Below are positions 16,752-25,198 of a stretch of DNA of 53,102 bases, piece after piece. Origin of the DNA: Nitrosopumilus sp. (GTDB lineage Archaea > Thermoproteota > Nitrososphaeria > Nitrososphaerales > Nitrosopumilaceae); contig JAOTWS010000010.1 of the NCBI GenBank assembly GCA_029862745.1, forward strand, positions 1-53,102, given 5' to 3'. The notes under the pieces were generated by a model. That model was not told where the DNA came from and did no database searches. It saw only the letters and a program-made list of their open reading frames with translations. How positions within the stretch are numbered: the stretch's first letter is position 1; each line of letters begins with the position of its first letter. The position numbers were made by a program, and so were the translations under genes.

Positions 16752-17905
16752 TGAATTAGTCCAATCTCCTTTTCAATAATATCAGCATAAGTTTCTTCTA
16801 ATTCTAATTCAAGTGTTTTATTTTTAATACAAAATAAAACAAAAGGGAGACAAATTGTTACAAAAGCACTTGATGACAAGTGTAATTTTTTTGCCATAAT
16901 GGATGATAGGGATTTTATTTTCGCACCATCCCAACGAATTCTATTGAGTAACGGCCATGAAATATTGTATTGTGAATATCTAATTCTATCATCATTTTGA
17001 TATAATTTTATTAAAATATCATTTAGATATCTTAGTAATCTCCAATTTTGAGTTTTCATAATTTTTCCAAAAAGCATATCAGCGTTAGATATTATTTCTA
17101 AATATTTTGCAAGAGTAGAATTATCTATACTACTTGTAATGATACTAGAATAAAATGCGTTAATTTTTTCTCTTGGATCAATTTGCATAGAATACAAAAT
17201 AATTCTAGCTTCTTCAATTGAATTTGCTTTAAAGAAAGCATTTACTCCATCTTCAATATTAATATTTTCAAACTTTGTTTCTATTTGAGGGTTAAACCCT
17301 GTTACAAATGATTGTGTAAGATTAATCATAGAACGAATGTCTCCTTGTGATTTATCAATTACTTTTATTAAAGAACCTGGACTTAGTTTTGCATTTTCTT
17401 TTTTTAAAATATTCTCAAGGTAAACTTGCAACAGACGAGGAGGAATTTTTTTAAAATAAATTGTTTTTACAGCTTTTTTAATACTCTTCATTTTATCAGA
17501 TGTGTCACTGTTTGCAGCAAGAACAATTGGAACTGTAGGTTCTTTAAGAATACCAATAAGTGCTGAAACACCTCCAAAATCACTGCGACCATGAATTCCA
17601 TCTACCTCATCTATAAAGATCATGGGAGTTCCCATTACACTGACATTGGCTAATGCAGGTGTAAGAATTTCATTAATTCTGGATTTACTTCGAACGTCAC
17701 TTGCATTAAGACCAATCATGTCATATCCAAATTGTTTGGCTACAAGATATGCAATTGTAGTTTTTCCAATGCCAGGAGGTCCAACAAGAAGAATGGGTTT
17801 TGTACCTTTTTTCCACTTTATAAACCACTCCATTATTGATGCACGTGATTCTTCATTACCTACCATATCAGAAATAATACGAGGTCGATATTTTTCAGAC
17901 CACAT
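16748..17905 (-). CDS. rfcL: Replication factor C large subunit
   Basis: This 385-residue AAA+ clamp-loader subunit opens the PCNA ring at primer ends. It begins MWSEKYRP, as archaeal RFC-L proteins do. Walker A is GPPGIGKT (42-49) and Walker B is IDEVDG (about 98-103). The arginine finger of the small subunit is absent here, as expected. The protein is somewhat short because it lacks a long PIP-type C-terminal tail. The ATG at 17905 is used; a GTG at 17917 overlapping the upstream stop is the alternative. Confidence 0.92.
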   Translation of the reverse strand: MWSEKYRPRIISDMVGNEESRASIMEWFIKWKKGTKPILLVGPPGIGKTTIAYLVAKQFGYDMIGLNASDVRSKSRINEILTPALANVSVMGTPMIFIDEVDGIHGRSDFGGVSALIGILKEPTVPIVLAANSDTSDKMKSIKKAVKTIYFKKIPPRLLQVYLENILKKENAKLSPGSLIKVIDKSQGDIRSMINLTQSFVTGFNPQIETKFENINIEDGVNAFFKANSIEEARIILYSMQIDPREKINAFYSSIITSSIDNSTLAKYLEIISNADMLFGKIMKTQNWRLLRYLNDILIKLYQNDDRIRYSQYNISWPLLNRIRWDGAKIKSLSSIMAKKLHLSSSAFVTICLPFVLFCIKNKTLELELEETYADIIEKEIGLIQ

Positions 17906-17913
17906 CAATTCTA

Positions 17914-19029
17914 TCACTTTGGAAGTTTAGATTCAAACTCTGACCATTTATTGGCCTTTAGTAGTTTATTGTACCAATATTGATTATAATGCTCCACAGT
18001 CAAGAATAAAAATTCTAAAAATTCTTTGTGGGAAAATCCTTCAGGTAGTAATTCAAGTGCAAGTCGAGCATCTTGCAAATAGAGATTACTTTTTTCCATA
18101 GTAATCTCAAATCCTTTTTTCACATCATTTGCTAATAATGAATAATAAAGTGGCCATGAAGGAATTTTTACAAATCCATTTTTAACAGAGTCTTCAATTT
18201 CATTTCCACATCCAACACCTTCGGCAGCTCTTGCCATTCCCAAATAGAAAATCTCTCCTAATGGTCGTTCTGCTAAAGCCATATTTCTACCAGCAGTTCC
18301 CATAACCGAGCGGTATTTTTTGTAAGACAATGTTATTTCTTCTTCAGTTATTTCTGTTGGTTTTGATTTTAATTTTTCATCTAGGTATTGCCCAATTCTT
18401 GCATCTTTGAATCCCTCTTCAAATTCTTTTAGAACTTGATTGCCTCCTTTGGAAATTTTATCTCTAGCTAATTTTAGAATATATGGATTCATTAGTTTGT
18501 AATCATCTAGAAAATCTAAATCTTCATCTTTGTCTACAATTCGATCCATAGGTTCACTTAGATCAATTGCAAGTATATGACCTTCAACTATATCTTGTTT
18601 TAATTGAGAATTATTTCTTTCAGAATAATCTGCTGCACCATCAAATAACCCATTAAAAACAGGAAAAGTCATTTTTACAAAATTAGAATTTAAAATTCGA
18701 TTTACTCTATCTTTTAACACGTCGTAACTTTCTAATTTTGATTTTATAGGCTCAATTTCAGAAGAATTGAGTATTATTTCTGTAGAACCAACTTCATTAC
18801 CAAATCCTTGTTGTGTAGAATTTGGATCAGAATCAGACTTTATTTCATAAAGTAAGCTTTGTGCAAATCTTTCAGCAAAGTTTGGAAATTCAGCTTCTGT
18901 TTCTTCTTTGTACTTGGTAAATAATTTGTAGCCTTTTGATTTGAATAAAGCTTGTTTGATTATTTGTTTTCCAGGTTTTGTGCTCATCAAAGCTTCTTTG
19001 CTTATGACAGATTGATCTTTGCCACTCAC
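17914..19029 (-). CDS. Conserved protein of unknown function, upstream of RFC-L
   Basis: This 371-residue soluble protein is rich in Lys and Glu, with no membrane segment and no motif I recognise. Parts look helical. A more conserved-looking stretch runs from about 240 to 300 (YRSVMGTAGRNMALAERPLGEI, then AEGVGCGNEIED). The start is GTG at 19029, with a TATA-like box about 25-30 bases upstream and leaderless geometry. It is first in an operon with RFC-L and the zinc-ribbon protein, which suggests a link to replication, but no function is assigned. Confidence 0.7.
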   Translation of the reverse strand: MSGKDQSVISKEALMSTKPGKQIIKQALFKSKGYKLFTKYKEETEAEFPNFAERFAQSLLYEIKSDSDPNSTQQGFGNEVGSTEIILNSSEIEPIKSKLESYDVLKDRVNRILNSNFVKMTFPVFNGLFDGAADYSERNNSQLKQDIVEGHILAIDLSEPMDRIVDKDEDLDFLDDYKLMNPYILKLARDKISKGGNQVLKEFEEGFKDARIGQYLDEKLKSKPTEITEEEITLSYKKYRSVMGTAGRNMALAERPLGEIFYLGMARAAEGVGCGNEIEDSVKNGFVKIPSWPLYYSLLANDVKKGFEITMEKSNLYLQDARLALELLPEGFSHKEFLEFLFLTVEHYNQYWYNKLLKANKWSEFESKLPK

Positions 19030-19112
19030 AACCGTTTAATTTTTTTATTGTTATTTATGCTTTCAAAACAAATGTTTTCTTCACTTAAATTACGAATGAG
19101 TGAATTCTAAAT

Positions 19113-19934
19113 ATGGAAATAATAGAAATTCTTCGTGAGGCTTCAAAAAAAATTTATGAAAATGTAAAAGAACTTGCAGGTACTGAACATGCAGCAGGTG
19201 ATTTTGGCATAGGTGCAGGAGGAGACATTTCAAGAAACATAGACATAATTGCTGAAAAAACTGTTTTAGATTATTTGAAGGAAATCAATTTTCAATGCAT
19301 TGTTTTAGGTGAAGAATGTGGGCGAGTTGAATTATCAAATAATTCTAAAGGATATATTATAATGGATGCAATTGACGGTTCTGCAAATGCAGTTAGAGGA
19401 GTACCATTTTTTTGCAGTTCATTGGCATTTGCAACTGAAAATAAACTTAGTTCTGTTACAGATGGTGTAATTACAGATTTATCAAATGGTGAGATGTATT
19501 GGGCTTCAAAAAATAAGGGGTCATTTTTTAATGGAAAGCAAATCAAAGTACATCATAAAGATCCAATATACAAAATAATTGGAATTAATACATCTGGTGC
19601 ATCATCAGAGTTGATGAGACGATTATCTCCAATATATGAGGAGCATCAGCACATCAGACACTTTGGAGCAAATGCTCTAGAAATGGGATTTTTTGCTAGA
19701 GGAATAATGGATATTTTTATTGATTTAAGGGGGAAAATTCGGATTCATGATATTGCTGCAGGATATATAATTATCAAAGAAGCAGGAGGATTACTATTGG
19801 ATGCAGATTTGAATCCATTAGATGAAGACCTAAGTTATGAAACACGAATTTCCTTTATTGCTGCTTCAAATCAGAAAATTCTTGATGAAATAATGTCATC
19901 AATCGATCAGAAGTTCATCAACAACACCAATTAA
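19113..19934 (+). CDS. Inositol monophosphatase / fructose-1,6-bisphosphatase family enzyme
   Basis: This is a 273-residue metal-dependent sugar phosphatase. The metal-site motifs are all visible: GEECG at 66-70 (usually GEES/T), DAIDGSAN at 85-92 (usually DPIDGTxN, with P to A and T to S here), and HDIAAG at 212-217 (usually WDxAAG). Archaeal members often act on both inositol-1-phosphate and fructose-1,6-bisphosphate. The ATG is preceded by a TATA-like TTAAATTA about 25 bases upstream. The substituted residues leave substrate preference open. Confidence 0.85.
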   Translation: MEIIEILREASKKIYENVKELAGTEHAAGDFGIGAGGDISRNIDIIAEKTVLDYLKEINFQCIVLGEECGRVELSNNSKGYIIMDAIDGSANAVRGVPFFCSSLAFATENKLSSVTDGVITDLSNGEMYWASKNKGSFFNGKQIKVHHKDPIYKIIGINTSGASSELMRRLSPIYEEHQHIRHFGANALEMGFFARGIMDIFIDLRGKIRIHDIAAGYIIIKEAGGLLLDADLNPLDEDLSYETRISFIAASNQKILDEIMSSIDQKFINNTN

Positions 19935-20045
19935 GTTATTGTGATTAATTTTGCATTTAATTTGGCATTTTAGAACAATTATTTAATTTTTGAATCAAAA
20001 CATAACAGAAATATATTTATCCAAAGTCACAAAAAAACTTCTTGT

Positions 20046-20888
20046 ATGGTAACTGAAATGAAAGCAAAGGTCATTTATAGTGAGTTGCTAAAAGAAGATC
20101 TTGTAATTATTAGATTAGTTCCAGAAAAAGGGATGCCACAATATAAGACAGGCCAATTTTTGACAATAGGTCTTCCAATACCATCAGAAAAAAAGATAGT
20201 TAGAAGAGCATATTCTATTGCATCACATGCAGAGAATAGAGATTATTTTGAATTTGTAATTAGATGGGTAAGAAAACCACTTCCTGGTAGAGTTACAACT
20301 GAATTATTTTATCTAAGTGTTGGGGATGAAGTATATCTCGGTGATCCTACAGGAGCTGCATTACAAATTAGTGACAAATTACCTAACGGACAAAAAGATA
20401 CCAGACGAGTAATTTGTGTAGGTGGAGGTACAGGATTAGCACCATTTATTGCATTTGCAAAACATTTCCATGATACTAAGGATAAACGTGAAGTGGTTGT
20501 ACTTCATGGTGCAAGTTATGTGGACGAATTAAGCTACAAACGTCTTTTGACAGATTTAGAATTAGAAAGCGAGAGAGTAGGAAGAGACAAATGGGATTTT
20601 AGATATAGAGCTGCTATAAGTAGACCAAAAGAATATTTCAATAGATCATGGAATGGTCATGTTGGTAGAGTAGAATCATTTTTTGCAACTAATAAAAAAA
20701 CGGGTTTATCACCAGTAGAGGAAATGGTGGGAGAAAAACTAACTCCAGAAAATACAATCGTCTACATTTGTGGATATCAGGGAACAATTGACGGTGTGAT
20801 TGAGTATCTAGGTCCAAAAGGATTTGTTACAGAACATGAGAAAAAACCAGATGGAAGTTTTGGTATTAAATACGAGTCATACGGATAG
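20046..20888 (+). CDS. Ferredoxin-NADP+ reductase-like flavoprotein, copy 1
   Basis: This 280-residue protein has an N-terminal FAD-binding barrel with RRAYS at 53-57 and a C-terminal nucleotide-binding domain with VGGGTGLAPF at 125-134. A CGYQGTIDG motif lies near the end. It should transfer electrons between a reduced carrier (ferredoxin or flavodoxin) and NAD(P). A close paralogue lies at 32105-32950; the two share long identical blocks, for example KPLPGR and VLHGASYVDELSYK. A TATA box at about 20011-20020 fits a leaderless start. Confidence 0.88.
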   Translation: MVTEMKAKVIYSELLKEDLVIIRLVPEKGMPQYKTGQFLTIGLPIPSEKKIVRRAYSIASHAENRDYFEFVIRWVRKPLPGRVTTELFYLSVGDEVYLGDPTGAALQISDKLPNGQKDTRRVICVGGGTGLAPFIAFAKHFHDTKDKREVVVLHGASYVDELSYKRLLTDLELESERVGRDKWDFRYRAAISRPKEYFNRSWNGHVGRVESFFATNKKTGLSPVEEMVGEKLTPENTIVYICGYQGTIDGVIEYLGPKGFVTEHEKKPDGSFGIKYESYG

Positions 20889-20997
20889 CAATTTTTATTA
20901 CAACAATGATAGATTCCCATTTTTGGGAATAAAAAGGAATTTAGTATTAGTTAATTCATACCTGTGGATTTTTATACTGATTATTTTTCTACAAAGT

Positions 20998-21165
20998 ATG
21001 GCAAAACTCAAGTGTAATGATTATGGGTTTGAATGTGATTTTGTGGCAGAAGGGGAAATGGAAAGTGTGATTGATAAGTTTAGAAACCATACTGATGAAG
21101 AGCATGGAATAGATTATTCTAAAGAAGCCATCATGCAATTTCTCTTAAGAAAAGAAGGATTATAA
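20998..21165 (+). CDS. Small DUF1059-type protein
   Basis: This 55-residue protein begins MAKLKCNDYGFECDF, matching the short DUF1059 proteins common in archaea and actinobacteria, whose function is unknown. Two cysteines near the front are typical. The ATG at 20998 has TTTATACT about 25 bases upstream. A longer reading would start inside the preceding reductase and is not supported. Confidence 0.75.
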   Translation: MAKLKCNDYGFECDFVAEGEMESVIDKFRNHTDEEHGIDYSKEAIMQFLLRKEGL

Positions 21166-21170
21166 CAAAA

Positions 21171-22256
21171 TTAAGTATCTAGTCTTTTCATTCTAGCAGA
21201 TAAAACAGGAAGTTCACTTTCAATAATTTTTTCAACTGCAGGAACAATACCGATTCGAGTTCTCACACTTTCTTCATAAATTTCTGCTATTTGATCTCTG
21301 AATAATAATTTGATTCCAGGAAGAACAGTTATTCCTTCATCAACAGCTCTAGGATCAGACAAATCCAAAATTAATGTACCCTTAGTCTTTTCTTCCATTA
21401 CTAATCTAATTCTATCATAGGTAATTAAGAAATAATCAGATGTGGTGGCAACGAAAATAATATCATATTTATCAAACCCTATTAAGACATCGTTAAAATC
21501 CACAGGAGTTCCACCAAGAATAGTGGTAAAACCAGTAGCACGTTCAAGAGTTCTACTTGTGACATTAAATGGGATATTCTTTTTATCCAAAGCTTTTACA
21601 AGTGTTGCAGCAGACTCACCAGTTCCAATTATCAATACCTTTTTCTTAGAATCTAATCCTGCTTTTTCATCCACGAGTTTTACAGCAACATCACCAAGTG
21701 AAACAACATCTTTTGAGATTCCAGTTGTATTTCTCATTCTAGCAGATAATCTAATTACACTTTCAAATAATTTATTTAGAATTGGACCAGATGTTCCTGC
21801 ACTTTTTGCAGTTGTAATAGATTGAACAACATCATCAAAAACATTTTGCCATCCAACAACTAAAGAATCTAATCCAGAAGCTAATCTTAAAAGATTAAGA
21901 TACACATCATCACCCTTGTAAACTTCTAGAGTTTGATCAAAATGATCAATATCAATTTGCTCTAATGATGATAAAGACATCCAAGTATCTTTGATTTGAT
22001 TCAACACAAGTGTTTTACCTTCTGCTCTTCTTGCATCTGGAGAATCACTAGTTTCAACATTACTAACTGTAAATATTTCAACTCTAGTTCCAGATTGAAT
22101 TATTACACATTCTGCAACACCAGGAATTTTTTTAAATTCTGCACAAGCTGCATTGACGTCTTTGAAAGTAAATTTTGATAATGTATGTATAGGGACATTT
22201 TTGAAAGTTACTCTCGCGTTAACTACATCAAAAGATATTTGACTCAAATCATTCAC
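21171..22256 (-). CDS. hemA: Glutamyl-tRNA reductase-like protein lacking the catalytic Cys
   Basis: This 361-residue protein aligns by eye with HemA, the first enzyme of C5 tetrapyrrole synthesis. ASGLDS is at 126-131, the NADP-fold GTGESAATLVKAL is in mid-protein, and a helical dimerisation tail follows. Two key features differ. The nucleophile motif STCNRTE reads QSGTRVE (54-60), replacing Cys with Gly. The GEPQIL segment reads GWQNVF. The nearest cysteine is Cys50. It may be a divergent thaumarchaeal HemA or a non-catalytic paralogue. The start is GTG, 3 bp after the upstream gene. Confidence 0.75.
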   Translation of the reverse strand: MNDLSQISFDVVNARVTFKNVPIHTLSKFTFKDVNAACAEFKKIPGVAECVIIQSGTRVEIFTVSNVETSDSPDARRAEGKTLVLNQIKDTWMSLSSLEQIDIDHFDQTLEVYKGDDVYLNLLRLASGLDSLVVGWQNVFDDVVQSITTAKSAGTSGPILNKLFESVIRLSARMRNTTGISKDVVSLGDVAVKLVDEKAGLDSKKKVLIIGTGESAATLVKALDKKNIPFNVTSRTLERATGFTTILGGTPVDFNDVLIGFDKYDIIFVATTSDYFLITYDRIRLVMEEKTKGTLILDLSDPRAVDEGITVLPGIKLLFRDQIAEIYEESVRTRIGIVPAVEKIIESELPVLSARMKRLDT

Positions 22257-22259
22257 CTA

Positions 22260-22991
22260 TTACGCCTTAATCTTGTCCCTTCCACCCTTAGCTGTTCTAA
22301 AAACATTCATTCCAATATAGAAATTTTCATGTAAAGATTCTAAATAAATAATTTCATTTTCAATATCTTGTATTTCTTTTTTCGATGCCTCTGGATCATT
22401 TTTTAATTTTTCAAGTTTTAATTTTGTCTCTTCTAAAAATGAATCAACACCTCGCTCATAATTTGAAACACCACCAAATTCTGGACTAAGTACATGCTGA
22501 GGGATATAAGCAGGAGTTTGATCTTTGGGGGTTTCTGCATGTCTTGTTAATGATTCTTGTTGTTCTTGTGAAAGTATTGGCCTTGGGAATCTATCTTTTT
22601 TATCTAAGAAAAATTCAGGTTCACCCATCTCCCGTCTAAATATTTCTTCACCTTGTCGCTTAAAGGTGAAATCGGGTTTCTTGGCAGCATCAGCTTTAAC
22701 TTCAGCTGCTATTGCCTTATATTCTTCTTCAGCTGCTGCTTCTGCTGCAGCTTTAGCAGCTTGAGCTTTTGCTAAAGCTACTTTTGCAGCAGCTTCTGCG
22801 GCTTCTGCTGCTTTTTCAGCTGCATCTGATTTCGCGATTGCTTCATCAGCTGCTTTTGCTTCATCAGCTGCTTTTGCTTCATCAGCTGCTTTAGTATCAA
22901 TTTTAGGAGATTCTTCAACTGATGTCTTTTCAGAAGATGAATCTTCAGTAGATTTTTGATCTACTTTAGATTCTTTTTTCTCTTCAGACAT
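22260..22991 (-). CDS. Ala/Glu/Lys-rich coiled-coil protein, function unknown
   Basis: This 243-residue protein has an acidic, Ser-rich front of about 30 residues. Next comes an Ala/Lys/Glu stretch with three tandem KAADEA units and a long predicted coil to about residue 105. A less biased C-terminal half contains KLKLEKLKNDPEASKKEIQDIENEIIYLESLHENFY, likely a second coil. There is no signal peptide and no membrane segment. It precedes hemA by 3 bp. I do not recognise a family. The low-complexity part may be a flexible linker. Confidence 0.65.
   Translation of the reverse strand: MSEEKKESKVDQKSTEDSSSEKTSVEESPKIDTKAADEAKAADEAKAADEAIAKSDAAEKAAEAAEAAAKVALAKAQAAKAAAEAAAEEEYKAIAAEVKADAAKKPDFTFKRQGEEIFRREMGEPEFFLDKKDRFPRPILSQEQQESLTRHAETPKDQTPAYIPQHVLSPEFGGVSNYERGVDSFLEETKLKLEKLKNDPEASKKEIQDIENEIIYLESLHENFYIGMNVFRTAKGGRDKIKA
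22843..22896 (-). repeat. Three 18-bp tandem repeats inside the Ala-rich gene
   Basis: Three adjacent 18-bp units lie at 22843, 22861 and 22879. The first two are identical (tcatcagctgcttttgct) and the third differs at its last bases. They encode the KAADEA repeats. The perfect identity of two units suggests recent slippage. Confidence 0.85.
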
Positions 22992-23118
22992 CACATTTTA
23001 CTAAAATTGCCTGAATTTTAATATTCTTGTAGGCGATTATAATATAACATATTTTTTTAATAACAATCATGAAAAGTCTAATTGATAGGAGCAGATTTTT
23101 ATAATTAAGAAATAATGG

Positions 23119-23193
23119 CGCCCTCGGCGGGATTTGAACACGCGTCTCAGCCGTGACAGGGCCGAATTCTAGACCGGGCTATACTACAAGGGC
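23119..23193 (-). tRNA. tRNA-Asp (GTC)
   Basis: On the minus strand the acceptor GCCCTTG pairs with CGAGGGC, with discriminator G and CCA encoded at 23116-23118. The anticodon arm is CGGCC-CTGTCAC-GGCTG, giving anticodon GTC. T-stem GCGTG/CCCGC has one U:C mismatch at the 52:62 position. All other arms pair well. There is no intron. Confidence 0.93.
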
Positions 23194-23288
23194 ACAAGTT
23201 GAATGAGTCAAATTGCCAGATTAAAAGTTTCTGTCAGAATAAAATTTTTTGTAAAAGACTAAATTATACACGATAAACATTTTTGTCA

Positions 23289-23362
23289 GGGTCTATGGCG
23301 CAGCCAGGTAGCGCACCGGACTTTTAATCCGGTTGTCAAGGGTCCGAATCCCTTTAGACCCG
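23289..23362 (+). tRNA. tRNA-Lys (TTT)
   Basis: The acceptor GGGTCTA pairs with TAGACCC, with discriminator G at 23362. The anticodon stem CCGGA/TCCGG carries CTTTTAA, giving anticodon TTT. T-stem AAGGG/CCCTT encloses TCCGAAT. CCA is not encoded here (CTA follows), in contrast to the tRNA-Asp and tRNA-Glu genes of this window. It is convergent with argH, 7 bp from its stop. Confidence 0.95.
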
Positions 23363-23369
23363 CTATTTT

Positions 23370-24830
23370 TTATTTTATAAGTTCATCTATTTGTTTTGAT
23401 AATATTTCAATAGAAGAATTAATTTTATTTTCTCTTTTAGCAACAGTGATCCTATATTGATTAATCTTGCTTATTCTATCAGCAATCATTCTTTTTTGTT
23501 CTTCATATCCTGAGGAGCCAAATGATTTTCTGTCCTTAAGAGAAGAAACAACAGTTGTAGTAGAGATAATTTGTAAAACAATTTTTGGATCAACTTTAGT
23601 ATCAAGTACAGATTTTTTTATTTGATCTAAAGTTAATTTTGAAATAGGTTTTTTTGATTGGTAAGATAATTGAACCAAAACTCCTGCAATTTTATGGGTT
23701 ACACGAAATGGTATCCCTTCCAAAACTAATTTTTCAGCAATATCTAATGCAATTAGATTACTTGATTCAGTAACTTTTTTCATTTGTTTTTGATTTACTT
23801 TCATTGTAAGAAATACTGATTTTAAAATTACCAATGCGCTGATAGATATTTTTGATGTAGACCAAATAGAAGATTTAATTTGTTGCAAGTCACGGCCGTA
23901 TCCGGATGCTAGACCTTTAACGGTAGTTAGAACTGCAGTAAGATTTCCTATAACTTCAGCAGTTTTCCCTCTTGTTAATTCTAAAAGATCAGGATTCTTT
24001 TTTTGAGGCATAACACTTGAAGGCGATGTAAACTCGTCAGATAACTCAATAAAAGAAAATTCCGATGAGGACCAAATTATAAGATCTTCAGAAATTTTAC
24101 TTAGATTAGTCATTAAAATTGAAACCATTGCAACATATTCTGCTACAAAGTCTCGTGTGCTTGTTGCATCAATAGAATTTTCGACAAGATCATCAAAACC
24201 CAACATCTTTGCAGTGAAATGTCTATCAATTGGAATACTTGTTCCACCAACAGGCCCTGCGCCAAGTGGACTTTGATTTACTCGTTCAAACGTTCCAAAT
24301 AATCTTTGAAAATCCCTAAACAAAACATCTGCATGTGCCAAAAGATAATGAGAGAAAAGACCAGCTTGAGCTTGCTGAAGATGAGTGTAAAGTGGCATGA
24401 TTGTTTTTTGATGATTTTTAGCCACAGAGACTAGAGATTCAATAGTATCTAAAAGACAATTACAGATAATGTTGATATCATCTCTAATCTTCATGCGAAT
24501 ATCCAAAGCAACTTGGTCATTGCGAGATCTTGCAGTATGCATTTTTCCTCCACTTTCCATCCCAGCCTTTTCGATAACCAGAGATTCAATTAATTCATGA
24601 ATATCTTCTGCTCCAGATGCTGAGTCAAGTTTTTCACTTTTCAGAGTCTCCAAGGCTGATAGTATTTTTTTTGTATCATTTTTTGTGATGATATCATTTT
24701 GAAATAACATCAAAGTGTGAGCTTGACTTCCAATAATATCATAAAACACAATATCAAAATCATCATTAATGGATGAAACGTAATCTAAAGTAAGATCACT
24801 CAAATCCGTACCAAGTCGTGAACGATACAT
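23370..24830 (-). CDS. argH: Argininosuccinate lyase
   Basis: This 486-residue member of the fumarase/aspartase superfamily splits argininosuccinate to arginine and fumarate, the last step of arginine synthesis. The signature SSVMPQKKNPD is at 271-281 and the conserved HTARSRNDQ is at 98-106. ATG 24830 lies about 25 bases from a palindromic TATA box that also serves the divergent MIP18-like gene. The length is slightly above the usual 460-470 residues. Confidence 0.94.
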   Translation of the reverse strand: MYRSRLGTDLSDLTLDYVSSINDDFDIVFYDIIGSQAHTLMLFQNDIITKNDTKKILSALETLKSEKLDSASGAEDIHELIESLVIEKAGMESGGKMHTARSRNDQVALDIRMKIRDDINIICNCLLDTIESLVSVAKNHQKTIMPLYTHLQQAQAGLFSHYLLAHADVLFRDFQRLFGTFERVNQSPLGAGPVGGTSIPIDRHFTAKMLGFDDLVENSIDATSTRDFVAEYVAMVSILMTNLSKISEDLIIWSSSEFSFIELSDEFTSPSSVMPQKKNPDLLELTRGKTAEVIGNLTAVLTTVKGLASGYGRDLQQIKSSIWSTSKISISALVILKSVFLTMKVNQKQMKKVTESSNLIALDIAEKLVLEGIPFRVTHKIAGVLVQLSYQSKKPISKLTLDQIKKSVLDTKVDPKIVLQIISTTTVVSSLKDRKSFGSSGYEEQKRMIADRISKINQYRITVAKRENKINSSIEILSKQIDELIK

Positions 24831-24851
24831 TATCTAAGATTCTAAAATGGT

Positions 24852-24859
24852 TATATATA
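24852..24859. promoter_or_regulatory. Shared palindromic TATA box for two divergent genes
   Basis: The perfect 8-bp palindrome TATATATA is centred between the argH ATG (24830, minus) and the MIP18-like ATG (24880, plus), 24-26 bases from each. No second TATA-like element is visible in the 49-bp spacer. One TBP site therefore probably directs both leaderless transcripts. Confidence 0.65.
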
Positions 24860-24879
24860 GCATCGACGCTTTTGCCGAC

Positions 24880-25197
24880 ATGAGCCAAGATATCAAACAG
24901 CTTCGAGTGAAATTATTTGATGAACTATCAAAGATTGTAGATCCTGAAATCAATACATCAATTGTTGAACTAGAATTAATTGATGAGGTGGATATCAACG
25001 ACAACAATGTTAAAGTTGATTTGCATCTTACCAGTCCATTCTGTCCAGCAGTGTTTGGTTTTAAGATTTGTCAAGACATCCACGATAACCTTTTGAAGGT
25101 TGATGGTGTAAATGACGTTAAAGTTAATGTTTCAAACCACTTTATGGCTGAACAAATTAACAATCAAGTAAATAATAGCCCAAAACCAAAAAATTAG
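24880..25197 (+). CDS. MIP18/DUF59-family Fe-S cluster assembly protein
   Basis: This 105-residue protein of the PaaD/SufT/MIP18 group carries DPE at 21-23 and the TSPFCP motif with the functional cysteine at 55. Family members help load Fe-S clusters into target proteins. Ten or so residues at the C-terminus (Asn-, Lys-, Pro-rich) are an added tail. The ATG at 24880 was chosen from the TATA geometry. It sits beside complex II, whose SdhB needs three clusters, but that functional link is inference. Confidence 0.85.
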   Translation: MSQDIKQLRVKLFDELSKIVDPEINTSIVELELIDEVDINDNNVKVDLHLTSPFCPAVFGFKICQDIHDNLLKVDGVNDVKVNVSNHFMAEQINNQVNNSPKPKN

Positions 25198-25198
25198 A

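Noticed and set aside
22843-22896. CRISPR-like repeat
   Set aside because: Units are directly adjacent without spacers and encode protein repeats.
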